Assembly: GCF_030505615.1 (NCBI RefSeq)
Contig: NZ_CP129992.1
Location: 2,046,001 to 2,110,000, forward strand
DNA length: 64,000 nt
Direction of reading: 5' to 3'
Source of the DNA: Salinibaculum rarum
Lineage (GTDB): Archaea > Halobacteriota > Halobacteria > Halobacteriales > Haloarculaceae
Position numbers and translations under genes: made by a program. Of the stretch, positions 44,744 through 53,058 are shown piece by piece. Every line of letters begins with the position of its first letter. Positions within the stretch are counted from its first letter, which is position 1. Below the pieces are notes generated by a model. The model was not told where the DNA came from and ran no database searches. It saw nothing but the letters and a program-made list of their open reading frames with translations.

Positions 44744-45379
44744 GAGAAGATCTCCCCTCTGTATTTCACGACGCCGTTTTCCCCGCCCAAAATCCCGGTG
44801 GGCAAATTAAAAACCGATGGAGAGCATACGGGTGAGCCTCGTTCCTTCGAACCGGATAGCCCGGCAAAACGGACTAATCGCAAGACTGCGCGGCTGTGTG
44901 TGAATCCTTCGAATCGAAATGGCCTGAGTGTTGAGTCGATCATAGCTGATTCGTGCAGGCCAAAACCGCAAGAAGGAAGCCGAATTGGGATGCTCCGTCA
45001 GGGATTCGAACCCTGGTCCTTGCCGTGAGAGAGCATCACCTGCCCTTTTTATGGACCTATCGGGTTGGCATCTCTAACTTTCAGCATATCGCTCGTTTTC
45101 GACCGTGTAGGAGTTTCTAATGGTGGCATGGTTAATATAGCAAGGGGATAATTGCCGGGAAGGCAATGGAACTTCGCTTAATCCGATCAGGGTCCTTGCC
45201 CTGAGGGCCAAATAGCAGCGAGGTTACGGGGTCCAAACAGGTCCAGAATTTCGGACTACAATTACGGTCAAGAGACATACTCACTCATAGACCCATTCGT
45301 GATGGCGGTTGCTAAATAGGGGATTTGTAGGTTCGAATACCCCACTGAGCGGGTGGTTCACGCCGCTTGGGAATACGGG
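44744..45379. other. Gap holding the right att copy; otherwise no gene seen
   Basis: 636 bp. The only recognised feature is the tRNA-like copy at 44990-45026. Short T-arm-like words recur (ggttcgaatacc near 45332) but no complete tRNA folds. No credible ORF. Confidence 0.45.
44990..45026 (-). repeat. tRNA 3'-half copy, putative right attachment site
   Basis: On the minus strand: T-stem/loop cagggttcgaatccctg, fully paired, and acceptor end acggagca. The seven bases before it on that strand (ctctcac) would make an anticodon loop with CTC, so tRNA-Glu(CTC) is a likely origin. The 5' half of the tRNA is absent. It matches 23149-23185 at 35 of 37 positions. Confidence 0.7.
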
Positions 45380-46771
45380 TTATCGCGGGGGACTTGGGTC
45401 CATTATTTTTCTAAGATCGAATAATTCGAGGTTGTCGCGGTCAGCGGCAGTGTCCCGGACAGACTGCGTGAACCCGCTTCGAGCGAACAGCGCATACTCG
45501 TGCTCGACGCCCGTATCATCAGGCGACCAACGAATCTCCTCCGTGTGGGATTCGAGTGAGGCGAGCGCGCTGTAATCGAGCGGCGCGGACGTGAATTTGC
45601 ACTCGCCCGTCACTATCGTCCCGTCTGCCGCGAGCCCGACGACGTCTACCTCGTGCTCGTTGTACCACCAGCGCCCGATGTCGGTGAACATCGTCTCGGG
45701 ATAGAGGTCAGGCAAGATATCCTGACATCGGATTTCGAATGCCGGACTCACGAAATCCGCTAGTTCCGGTTTGATGACCGTCTCGTACGCATCATCCCCC
45801 AACCGCTCGTACCTGTCTTCGTTCCCATAGACGAACCGGAACCAAAACCGGAACAACGGGTCGAGAATCCGGTACCGTCCCCGCCGTGACTTCGTCTTAT
45901 CCTCCGTCACCGGCACCTCCCGCTCGACCAGCCGTAGCCGCTCCAATTTCTGCGTATACGTCGAAATCTGTTTGCTATCGATGCCGACCGTTTGCGCAAT
46001 CTCGTTCGACGTCGTATTCCCGGCTGCAATCGCCTTCAGGATCGCAAAGTACCGGTTCGGCTCCGTCAGCTCAGTGCGAAGAACGTACTCCGGCTCGTCG
46101 TGCAGGAACCCCTGCCGTGACAGCAGCGACTGTTGGATGACTGTTCCAAGATCGTTGTCCAGATCGACGCCCTCTAGGTAGTACGGCGTCCCGCCAAACA
46201 CACCCCATGCGAGCAGCAGTTGTTCCGGGGAGTAGCTCTCGGGGAAGAACGTGCGCGCAGCAGCAAAATCAAGCTGGTGCAGATCGATTTTCTCGGTGAA
46301 CCGACCGTACAGCGGACTGTTCCCAAGAAGCGTCGCCTCCTCCATCATACTGATCGAAGATCCTACGAGTATGAGCGTCACGCCCGTCTCACGCAATTCC
46401 TGATCCCACAGTCGCTGAATCACCGACGGGAGGCTTTCGTCAGCGTCAATCAGGTATGGGAATTCGTCTAACACGACGACTGCGTCCTGCTCAGCGAGAT
46501 ACCCGAGTAGCGATTCCCACTCGCTCTCGATCCGATCAATGCCCGGAAACGACTCTGCCGCCACGTCTACAAATGCGTCGAGTTGCACCTGTCGTGTTGT
46601 TTCGGTAGCTTGGTACAGGACGGCGTCATCACGGTCTGCCAGCGATTCTCGGACAAGTTCGGTCTTCCCGAGACGACGACGCCCAAAAATCACAACCATG
46701 TCTGCGTCACCCGACTCGTAACACTCTCGAAGCCGACTGAGTTCGTCCGTCCGATCCACGAATCGCTCCAT
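45380..46771 (-). CDS. ATPase_2/DUF234-type archaeal ATPase
   Basis: 463 residues. Walker A IFGRRRLGKTELV near residue 30, Walker B VVVLDEFPYLI near 100, sensor LILVGSSISMM, then a winged helix (IGIDSKQISTYTQKLERLRL) and a C-terminal DUF234 domain with PD-(D/E)XK-like residues (EHEVDVVGLAADGTIVTGEC followed by Lys). Such STAND-like ATPases are abundant in archaeal genomes and mobile regions. A role in defence or stress is often proposed but not shown. It faces left alone; no operon partners. Confidence 0.88.
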   Translation of the reverse strand: MERFVDRTDELSRLRECYESGDADMVVIFGRRRLGKTELVRESLADRDDAVLYQATETTRQVQLDAFVDVAAESFPGIDRIESEWESLLGYLAEQDAVVVLDEFPYLIDADESLPSVIQRLWDQELRETGVTLILVGSSISMMEEATLLGNSPLYGRFTEKIDLHQLDFAAARTFFPESYSPEQLLLAWGVFGGTPYYLEGVDLDNDLGTVIQQSLLSRQGFLHDEPEYVLRTELTEPNRYFAILKAIAAGNTTSNEIAQTVGIDSKQISTYTQKLERLRLVEREVPVTEDKTKSRRGRYRILDPLFRFWFRFVYGNEDRYERLGDDAYETVIKPELADFVSPAFEIRCQDILPDLYPETMFTDIGRWWYNEHEVDVVGLAADGTIVTGECKFTSAPLDYSALASLESHTEEIRWSPDDTGVEHEYALFARSGFTQSVRDTAADRDNLELFDLRKIMDPSPPR

Positions 46772-46954
46772 ACCCTATGACTGGTGGCCAGCCAAATAAA
46801 ATGCCCGAATAGACTAATTCAGAATAGCCTAATCTAGAATTGGCTATTTGACTATAGTATATTGGCGAGCGCCAGTGACAGGAAGAAGCGGTTACTCCCT
46901 CCACTGGCAACCTTGACGACGGACGCTGTTTCACACCGAACAATAGCTCAGTCT

Positions 46955-47215
46955 CTACTGCCCGTTTCTAATTCGCCGTCTCGCTCGCTCGTCCAGCACG
47001 TGACTGGCATACCCGGCATCATCTCGATCGCTCTCTGCAACGGTTTCGAACGCTTGGCGCGAAATCTGCTTTGTCAGTAACTCACCGTCCTCAATCTTCC
47101 AGGCAAACGGCTCAGCAGGATCTATCCCCCGCTCTTGCAGCATCTCCCCATCCACGCGTAAGGACATCACAAGCGCGTCGCCGTAGGCACACGCCTGATC
47201 ACGGCTCAACACCAA
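46955..47215 (-). CDS. Conserved-looking small protein, unknown
   Basis: 86 residues: MVLSRDQACAYGDALVMSLR, a long helix, then FAWKIEDGELLTKQISRQAF and a basic end. Mixed helix/strand, acidic overall, normal haloarchaeal codon use. It is followed on the same strand by no near neighbour (66 bp beyond lies the 329-aa gene's stop). No family recognised. Confidence 0.5.
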   Translation of the reverse strand: MVLSRDQACAYGDALVMSLRVDGEMLQERGIDPAEPFAWKIEDGELLTKQISRQAFETVAESDRDDAGYASHVLDERARRRIRNGQ

Positions 47216-47280
47216 GTTATCTAGTAGTTCGCCGCTGCAAGGCGGAGAGTCGAACTATCTCTGTCTCCCGAGCACTGAAA

Positions 47281-48270
47281 CTACGTGTCGCCCCCCGAGG
47301 GCGTGTGGAATTTTTGACCGGAAGAGAACTCGGTGAGTTCTTCAATTCGGTCTTCGAGTGCTTCGATTTCATCACGCAATTCGTCGGCTTCGGGATCGTC
47401 TGCTGAAGCGAGTTGGTCTTTCAGACCTTGGAGCCGCGTCTCTTTGCGTTCTTCATCTACCTCCGCCTTCCGGACATACTCGCGGTCGTCAATCTCATAG
47501 ACATCGTCGGGTGCGAGTTCGGTCACCTCCAGCGCTTCATCGACCTTACTGCTATCGACGGTTGTGACGCGCTCGCGGTCGATACCCGCATCTTCTAGCG
47601 TGGCCAGTACGTCTTCGTCGTCTTTGAGCGAGCGGTACTCGCGGCTGGTCCGTTGGACGGAGCCAAACTGTGCGTGAACTGGTTGGTCGTGGTGGACGCG
47701 ATCAAGCAGGAGGTCGGCTACTTCTTTGCGCAGGTCGTCCGTGCCACGCTGGACATCTGATAACAGCGTGTAGAGGTTGACCAGTGCTGGCGTTTCCAAC
47801 GCGTCGAGGTCATCAACATCGTGGCGTTCCATCGTATCGATGAGCAACAGCAGGTCGGCGTAAACTGGCCGGTCGGGTTCTGCCCGCTCGTCCATGGCGG
47901 TGCTGTCGTCGCTGGCACGGATACGTTGGGAACTGCTCGGCTCATCAGTGGCACGAATCACGCCATCCTGTTCGTCAATTTCGAAGCGCGGATGGAGCGT
48001 CAACACGGCCGCGTAGGGGTCCGCATCCGGAGGGAGCCGGTCCAAATCAAAGCCGTCCGCAGCATCTTCGACACGGCGAAAAAGTGTCTCAAACTGTTCG
48101 CGCTGGAGTGGTTGACTGTCGCCACTGTCGCGGAATCGAATGACAATCCGCGGGTCCTGGACGCTCGTAATAGTGAATTGGGTGCCTGAAAGCGGCGTTA
48201 GTAGCGTCGCCTCATCGTCAAGCGCGTCGCACTCGTCACGGAGGTTGTCCCAAGTCACACCCGCAGTCAT
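47281..48270 (-). CDS. Large acidic coiled-coil protein, unknown
   Basis: 329 residues, strongly acidic. An N-terminal domain (LTPLSGTQFTITSVQDPRIV, then RFRDSGDSQPLQREQFETLF) could be a small beta-barrel or peptide-binding fold. A helical middle follows (LALIDTMERH-like region). A C-terminal coiled coil runs from DEERKETRLQGLKDQ to LEDRIEELTEFSSGQ. Codon use is good. Such proteins occur on haloarchaeal plasmids and islands; no function is known to me. Confidence 0.6.
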   Translation of the reverse strand: MTAGVTWDNLRDECDALDDEATLLTPLSGTQFTITSVQDPRIVIRFRDSGDSQPLQREQFETLFRRVEDAADGFDLDRLPPDADPYAAVLTLHPRFEIDEQDGVIRATDEPSSSQRIRASDDSTAMDERAEPDRPVYADLLLLIDTMERHDVDDLDALETPALVNLYTLLSDVQRGTDDLRKEVADLLLDRVHHDQPVHAQFGSVQRTSREYRSLKDDEDVLATLEDAGIDRERVTTVDSSKVDEALEVTELAPDDVYEIDDREYVRKAEVDEERKETRLQGLKDQLASADDPEADELRDEIEALEDRIEELTEFSSGQKFHTPSGGDT

Positions 48271-48623
48271 ACTTCTCCCTACGCCCGACTACTACAAGAC
48301 TGCTTGGAGGTTCGAGTGTCAGTAAGTACCCGATAGAGATTGCACAGTGATCGACGAGGTGTACTGTCTGTCAGGAACTCCGCAGAAGGGCAGTGCAAGA
48401 TATAGAGGATGAAGTCAGCACGGCTCACATCTTCATTCTACGCTTTCTCGAATGGATCGGCTGCTCACTGCGTGTGCATATGTAACAGTCAGGGAAATTC
48501 TCTCAGACTCAGTTAGTACTCATCTGAGTTGCTGATGAAATCATCAGAGTACCATTTCGTGCATATTTACGCTTCGCTTGTCGCCACACAAGACTTATTC
48601 TGGAAACGGAAGGATGTCCTCCT
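48271..48623. other. Gap without recognised gene
   Basis: 353 bp, increasingly AT-rich toward the right. It contains promoter-like sequence before 48624 but no ORF, hairpin or repeat that I can support. Confidence 0.35.
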
Positions 48624-49328
48624 ATGGCACCCCCGTCACCGGTTGAGCTATTCTTGGTAGTCGGTGGCGTTGTTTTCTTTGTTGGAGGCGTCATTGCGTA
48701 CTACCGGTCGTCTGTGACAATGAATACCACTCTTGTGTTGGTGCTCCTTGCAGTCACTTGTAGTTTGACTGGCGTTGTTGGCGTATCAGCCACTTACACA
48801 GATGCGCAAAAATATGATTACACGGTGGAAGAAACGTCTTCTCAGAACTGCAATAGTGAGAATGTGACTACATTCAACGAATACAGCGATTACAGTAACC
48901 TGTCTCCAGAGGCTCAAGAGATATTCCACTCGACGCTTCAAGCGGACGGAGAATATACCACGACAACACACCCGGACGACCTCCGACTTCAAAGTGACAC
49001 AACATCATTGAATTTCATTCAGTATGAGTCAACGTGTTACGCGCTGAGTGCGCTCTCCAGAGGAGGTCTCGGCACTGGATTTGTCATAATCTTCTACGTG
49101 ATTGCTGCAGCAGTCGGAGGATTATTTGCCAGTGCTAGCTTGATCTCCGGAGGATCCAAAGAGCCGATATCGCTACTTGTCGGACTCGGTTTGGCAGGTG
49201 GACTAACCGTAAGCGGCGTCACACACCTCGGCCAATTGGCAGGAGTAACCGTCCTGATCGGAGTCCTCACATGGGTCGCGATGCAATTAATCGAAACCTC
49301 TTCCATGAGAGTTCCAGCGATCAAATAG
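48624..49328 (+). CDS. Multi-pass membrane protein with small extracytoplasmic domain
   Basis: 234 residues. Two N-terminal helices (LFLVVGGVVFFVGGVIAYYR; LVLVLLAVTCSLTGVVGVSA) flank a short loop; then comes an outer domain of about 90 residues (NLSPEAQEIFHSTLQADGEY) with two Cys that could pair, then three C-terminal helices. The motif in the outer domain resembles one in the third gene of the ABC operon (13866-14441). Low GC compared with the left half of the window suggests horizontal origin. Confidence 0.65.
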   Translation: MAPPSPVELFLVVGGVVFFVGGVIAYYRSSVTMNTTLVLVLLAVTCSLTGVVGVSATYTDAQKYDYTVEETSSQNCNSENVTTFNEYSDYSNLSPEAQEIFHSTLQADGEYTTTTHPDDLRLQSDTTSLNFIQYESTCYALSALSRGGLGTGFVIIFYVIAAAVGGLFASASLISGGSKEPISLLVGLGLAGGLTVSGVTHLGQLAGVTVLIGVLTWVAMQLIETSSMRVPAIK

Positions 49329-49436
49329 AGACGTAACTACTGGTGGATATTCGCTCTGTCCAACCCTCGCAAACGGGAAGTTGCTGGCCTGTATCGAACG
49401 ATTCACTTCTCTGGAAGCGAGGAAGAATTCCGTGCA

Positions 49437-49510
49437 AAACTCGCGCTGTGTATGCAGCAGTCCCTTCGAAAACTACTCACACCCTGTCAGATAGCGCGTG
49501 ACCGATATAG
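49437..49510. repeat. Dispersed repeat, copy D (inverted)
   Basis: Contains gcgctgtgtatgcagcagt, ccttcgaaaactactca and ctgtcag. This is the reverse complement of the last blocks of copy B at 39645-39736. It sits between two genes on opposite strands. Confidence 0.5.
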
Positions 49511-49570
49511 AGTGTGGGTACAGCACTGTGTTCAAGTTGCAACATCAATCTCCTTCCCATGGAAGGGACG

Positions 49571-50539
49571 TTAAGATGTTGAAAAATCACGTTGGCAGAA
49601 TATTGGATGAGTTGCCTGAACCAACGAGGTCATTTCCTCAGAGGCAGCTGTTACGACCCCATCCGGAAAACTTCGAAGATCCTCGTGATACACTGTTTTT
49701 ACGAAGAAATTTTGCTTGTCAGGGGTTGGTTGGTAGTCCTCTTTGAATATCGGAGAATGGTCGTGAAGGTCGGTGATGAGCGCTTCTGCAATCCGCCTCC
49801 GTTCGTTTTCGTCGTCCATCTTGAGTTGTAACCGTATCCTTGTTAGTCCTCGCTCACCCCCTTCGTCGATGTAGACGCTATAGATGAGAAAATTTGGATG
49901 GTCCGGATGGTTGGAAGTGAACTTCAGTTGTTTCTTCGAGTTTTGGATAACCTCGAAATCAGCCAGATGACCAATCTCATCCAAGGTTGTCCACAAAATG
50001 TTCGAGACGGTAGCGGAATAGTCGTCGATAGGGGAATGTGATTTCTCCGTAGCATAGGTAAGCAACGTGGCTCCGAACGTCGCAGCATCGTGGTCAATCC
50101 GTTGGAGTTGGTCGCGTAACTCCTCGTAGAACACAACCGTATCGACTTTTGCTTGGAGTTGAGTAGTGACACGGCGTTCGGGGGCAATCAGACAAATAGT
50201 GGCCTCATCCCAATCACCTCGATGTACGCGCTGTTCCCCCCGTTTATGATAATCAGAAAATTGATCGGGTTGTTCAGATGCCGTTATTTTGTTTTCGATA
50301 AGGACAAGATGTTCATCGCCATCCGGTGTCTGAAACCCCACCTCAATATCTGATTCCCGACCGTCGCTTCCGAAAACGTTGCAGGCGGATCCAAAATACA
50401 CGTCACATCTATCTTCGTCAGCAGCAATCGGAAGAAACCAATCCCGGAATTCGGGTGAGGTTTCCAGCAGTTGTACAACAAGTAAATCAATATGGCACTC
50501 TCGAATACCCTGAACAAGCCGTTCTCCTCGCACACTCAT
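49571..50539 (-). CDS. PD-(D/E)XK nuclease-superfamily protein
   Basis: 322 residues from MSVRGERLVQGIRECHIDLL. The nuclease core is at about residues 60-95: GSDGRESDIEVGFQ (Asp), then EHLVLIENKITASEQPDQ (E-x-K) and YHKRGEQRVHRGDW with a conserved Arg/Gln. The C-terminal half is an unknown alpha/beta domain. This resembles the PD-(D/E)XK proteins (PDDEXK_4-like) found in defence islands. No partner genes overlap it. ATG 50539 is chosen over 50551. Confidence 0.72.
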   Translation of the reverse strand: MSVRGERLVQGIRECHIDLLVVQLLETSPEFRDWFLPIAADEDRCDVYFGSACNVFGSDGRESDIEVGFQTPDGDEHLVLIENKITASEQPDQFSDYHKRGEQRVHRGDWDEATICLIAPERRVTTQLQAKVDTVVFYEELRDQLQRIDHDAATFGATLLTYATEKSHSPIDDYSATVSNILWTTLDEIGHLADFEVIQNSKKQLKFTSNHPDHPNFLIYSVYIDEGGERGLTRIRLQLKMDDENERRRIAEALITDLHDHSPIFKEDYQPTPDKQNFFVKTVYHEDLRSFPDGVVTAASEEMTSLVQATHPIFCQRDFSTS

Positions 50540-50992
50540 ATGCAGGAACACTGTTACAATGATTATAAAATTTTAGTGAATTGTTCGTATACTCAGAAAA
50601 GATAGCTTTGAGTAATTGGGTTCGAAGGCCGCAAGATGCTATATTCGCGCCCTCTATCTTGCACGCCTTCAGCGTGTCATAGAATACGTCTCATGCCCTC
50701 TACCTGGCGATTATCCAGCGTTAAACTCGCGCCTAAGCCCGTGGTTTCGTCATCCCCCATTTCTATTCAAAATAAGTACTGTGAATTATACCTGTTGAAA
50801 ACCATTGTATGACAGGCTCTTACTCAATTATGCAAGATTTCTGTCGCACCAAGTTTCAAACCTCTTCAAATATATCAAAAAGTATATTAATTCCAGAAGA
50901 TGGAATCAGCACAGTATAGCCAAGTTTTTGCATATTGATATTTTGTCGCCTGAGTCATAAGGATTATATTATAAATATTCATTCGATACAGT
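50540..50992. other. AT-rich gap with an IS-like end
   Basis: 453 bp of low-GC DNA. At 50671 it contains agcgtgtcatagaat, resembling the IS/MITE ends elsewhere, without a partner. A long A/T stretch (50780-50985) precedes the lipoprotein gene and provides its promoter. No gene supported. Confidence 0.4.
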
Positions 50993-52009
50993 ATGGGATT
51001 AACGAAACGTCGATTTTTAATCCTGAGTGGATCAGTAGGGACGAGCACTTTGCTCGCCGGGTGTGCAGGTGAAGAAGGAGATTCTGGTACTGAAGAGCCA
51101 ACTAAAACTGAAGTGGGACCATCTTTTGAACTCAAGCGCACCAACGTTCAAGAAGACTCTATTACAGTCGATGATACGCTTACTGCAGCCGCAACAGTTG
51201 AAAATATTGGTGATGAGACGGGAACAGCAGCGGTTACATTCAACTTTGACGTTTCTGAAGAGACCAAAGAAACAGGCGAGTTAGAACCGGGGGAATCTGA
51301 ACAAGTCGTTGTCGACATTGAGCCACCACTCATTGATCCTGGTCAATATACTCTGGCGATTGAATTGGAAGGCGAACAAGTAGCTACGACTCCCATTGCT
51401 CTATTCGATACTACTGACGAACCAGGGATCTACGGTGCAGTATTCTCGGAGAGTGATTTAGATTTGTCAGACGCAAGAGTGCGAGTAGGTGCTGTAGATA
51501 ACAATAGGCGTGACGAAGGAGAGTTTTCTATTGACGATGCCAACCAATTTAGTATCTCTGGAGCAGATTTCACGGACGTTTCGGTTGATATCACTCTCAG
51601 ATCAACCACTCCCGGTGAATTTGACGGTATCCCTACAATACTCGCTCTCACAGACAACCATGTGGTTAGTAATGATATCGAATTCCTTGGGCCATATGAG
51701 ATTCCTGAAGCGTATCGCACAGAAATCCAGCTTGTTAATGAAGATGGGAACCCGATTCCAGATTTCACTCTGATTCTGCGAAGCTCAACCGGAGTTGGAA
51801 CGCGGTGTACAACTAACGAAAATGGGTACGTGATTGTAGGTGACGCTACCAAAACGGGAGTGAGTCTCCCGCCAGAGAGTCCATCTAATATTCAAGTCGA
51901 TGCCAGACCTGAAGGTAGTAACCGTCCTGAGATCTTTGGAGAGGTATACGGTTCAGAAGAAGGGGAAGAGTTTGTTTTTGAGGTGTCTGATCCGAGCCGG
52001 TTCAGTTGA
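50993..52009 (+). CDS. Tat-type lipoprotein with CARDB-like domain
   Basis: 338 residues. The signal has a KRRFLILSGS twin-arginine-like motif and the lipobox LLAGC. After an acidic linker, residues 45-130 look like a CARDB/adhesion-type beta-sandwich (AAATVENIGDETGTAAVTFN). Two further beta domains follow (about 140-230 and 240-330), the last with a Cna-like start (IQLVNEDGNPIPDFTLILRS). It is probably surface-exposed. GC is distinctly lower than in the core, in keeping with acquired DNA. Confidence 0.78.
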   Translation: MGLTKRRFLILSGSVGTSTLLAGCAGEEGDSGTEEPTKTEVGPSFELKRTNVQEDSITVDDTLTAAATVENIGDETGTAAVTFNFDVSEETKETGELEPGESEQVVVDIEPPLIDPGQYTLAIELEGEQVATTPIALFDTTDEPGIYGAVFSESDLDLSDARVRVGAVDNNRRDEGEFSIDDANQFSISGADFTDVSVDITLRSTTPGEFDGIPTILALTDNHVVSNDIEFLGPYEIPEAYRTEIQLVNEDGNPIPDFTLILRSSTGVGTRCTTNENGYVIVGDATKTGVSLPPESPSNIQVDARPEGSNRPEIFGEVYGSEEGEEFVFEVSDPSRFS

Positions 52010-52702
52010 CTTGGGAACCAAGTTCGCATCCATCTGTTATCATCAGACCAAGAAAGCTTAATTCAGAATGAAATCATTCGTGTGATCGGCAACATTCAAA
52101 ATGTAATATAATCTCGCCCTGCTAATCTCCACTTTAGCTGATCTAGGCCAAAGAATTGTCATTACATGAAAATTCCTGCAATAATTTTATACCAGCAATC
52201 GAGAATACCAAGTGCCGTGTACACGGCTGAGGTTTGCGGTTTGCCTCGTCCCAACCCCCTCGATTAGACCGGACGGTATACCATCCCCCTCTCTCCCCTT
52301 CCGTCCGGTCTAAACCTCCTCCACCAAAGGACTTCTCACAGATCAGGCCTTTAGCAAAGGAAGATCGGAACCACCGCTCAATAAGCACGCTTACTGAGCA
52401 AATAGAGCGAGTTGAATGTCTACCCGGGGAGGGTCCTATCGATATGTTTTACGAAAAAACAGTCCCCCCTCCCCACCCCCTGAAACAGTCCTCACACGCC
52501 TCCTCGACGGTGTGATGTGCGTGTTCGTGTTCATCGTCGTTCTTTTTTCTTGTCTAGTCCTAGAAAACTAGCTAGAGGAACACCCCCGCCAATCGATTTC
52601 TTTCATTCTAACGCTGTCTTGCGGTTCTCGTCGTCTGACTCTATTTAAAGGCACCTGTCTCAAGCCACCGCTCCCATGAGGCCCCTCCACTGGTAGCCGA
52701 AA

Positions 52703-52809
52703 ACAAATCGATAACGGGGTCCCCCTGTTGACTCTTCTCCACCCCACCCCCACCCTGCCTCGAAAAACAAATCGATAAGGGTCCCCCCGTCCCCCGGGGG
52801 TTTAAACCA
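52703..52809. repeat. Direct repeat R1, 107 bp, G/C-skewed
   Basis: About 95% identical to R2 at 57070-57175. Each unit contains two variants of aaatcgataacggggtcccc, a C-rich run (on the other strand gggtgggggtggggtgg, with G-quadruplex potential), then the palindrome-like cccccggggg and ggtttaaacc. Non-coding. Confidence 0.85.
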
Positions 52810-52888
52810 GTGGACTCATTCCTCCACTACGAAATCTATCACGGGGCCACCCTCTTCCCTCATCGCGCGTCCGGTGGAGTGGCGATCG

Positions 52889-53040
52889 AGAGGGCGTCAT
52901 AGAAGAGTCCTCACAGCGCGTCACGGTACCCCTGGAATCGAGCCCACGTTCGACGTTGAGAGTTGGGCAAGCTGAAGGCACAGAGTGAGATAGAAAACCA
53001 CGCTCTCATTGACCACTTGCCGAACATCTTATGTGTCGCA
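52889..53040 (-). repeat. IS remnant at the 5' end of the helicase gene
   Basis: The left end gagggcgtcatagaagagtc matches the IS at 1828-2940 and the MITE ends. On the minus strand just inside it an open stretch reads LTLCLQLAQLSTSNVGSIPG, similar in pattern to the transposase C-terminus found in the MITE. The remnant supplies the apparent first codons of the helicase frame. Confidence 0.55.
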
Positions 53041-53058
53041 CTGGTTACTTGCGAAGTA

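Larger units (their letters stand above)
52010..53058. other. Long non-coding stretch with palindromes, C-rich tracts, a 107-bp repeat and an IS remnant
   Basis: No gene. It holds a perfect 14-bp palindrome at 52214-52227 (gccgtgtacacggc), a 12-bp inverted repeat at 52265-52276 and 52301-52312 (tagaccggacgg) around a C-rich loop, repeat R1 at 52703-52809, a looser copy of its core near 52830-52855, and an IS end at 52889. Repeated C runs on this strand (G runs on the other) are reminiscent of haloarchaeal origins, but I see no standard origin recognition box, so this is unproven. Confidence 0.5.

Noticed and set aside
45318..45345. T-arm-like word ggttcgaatacc, possible tRNA
   Set aside because: Stem pairing is imperfect and no cloverleaf can be completed; left as part of the unexplained gap near the right att copy.
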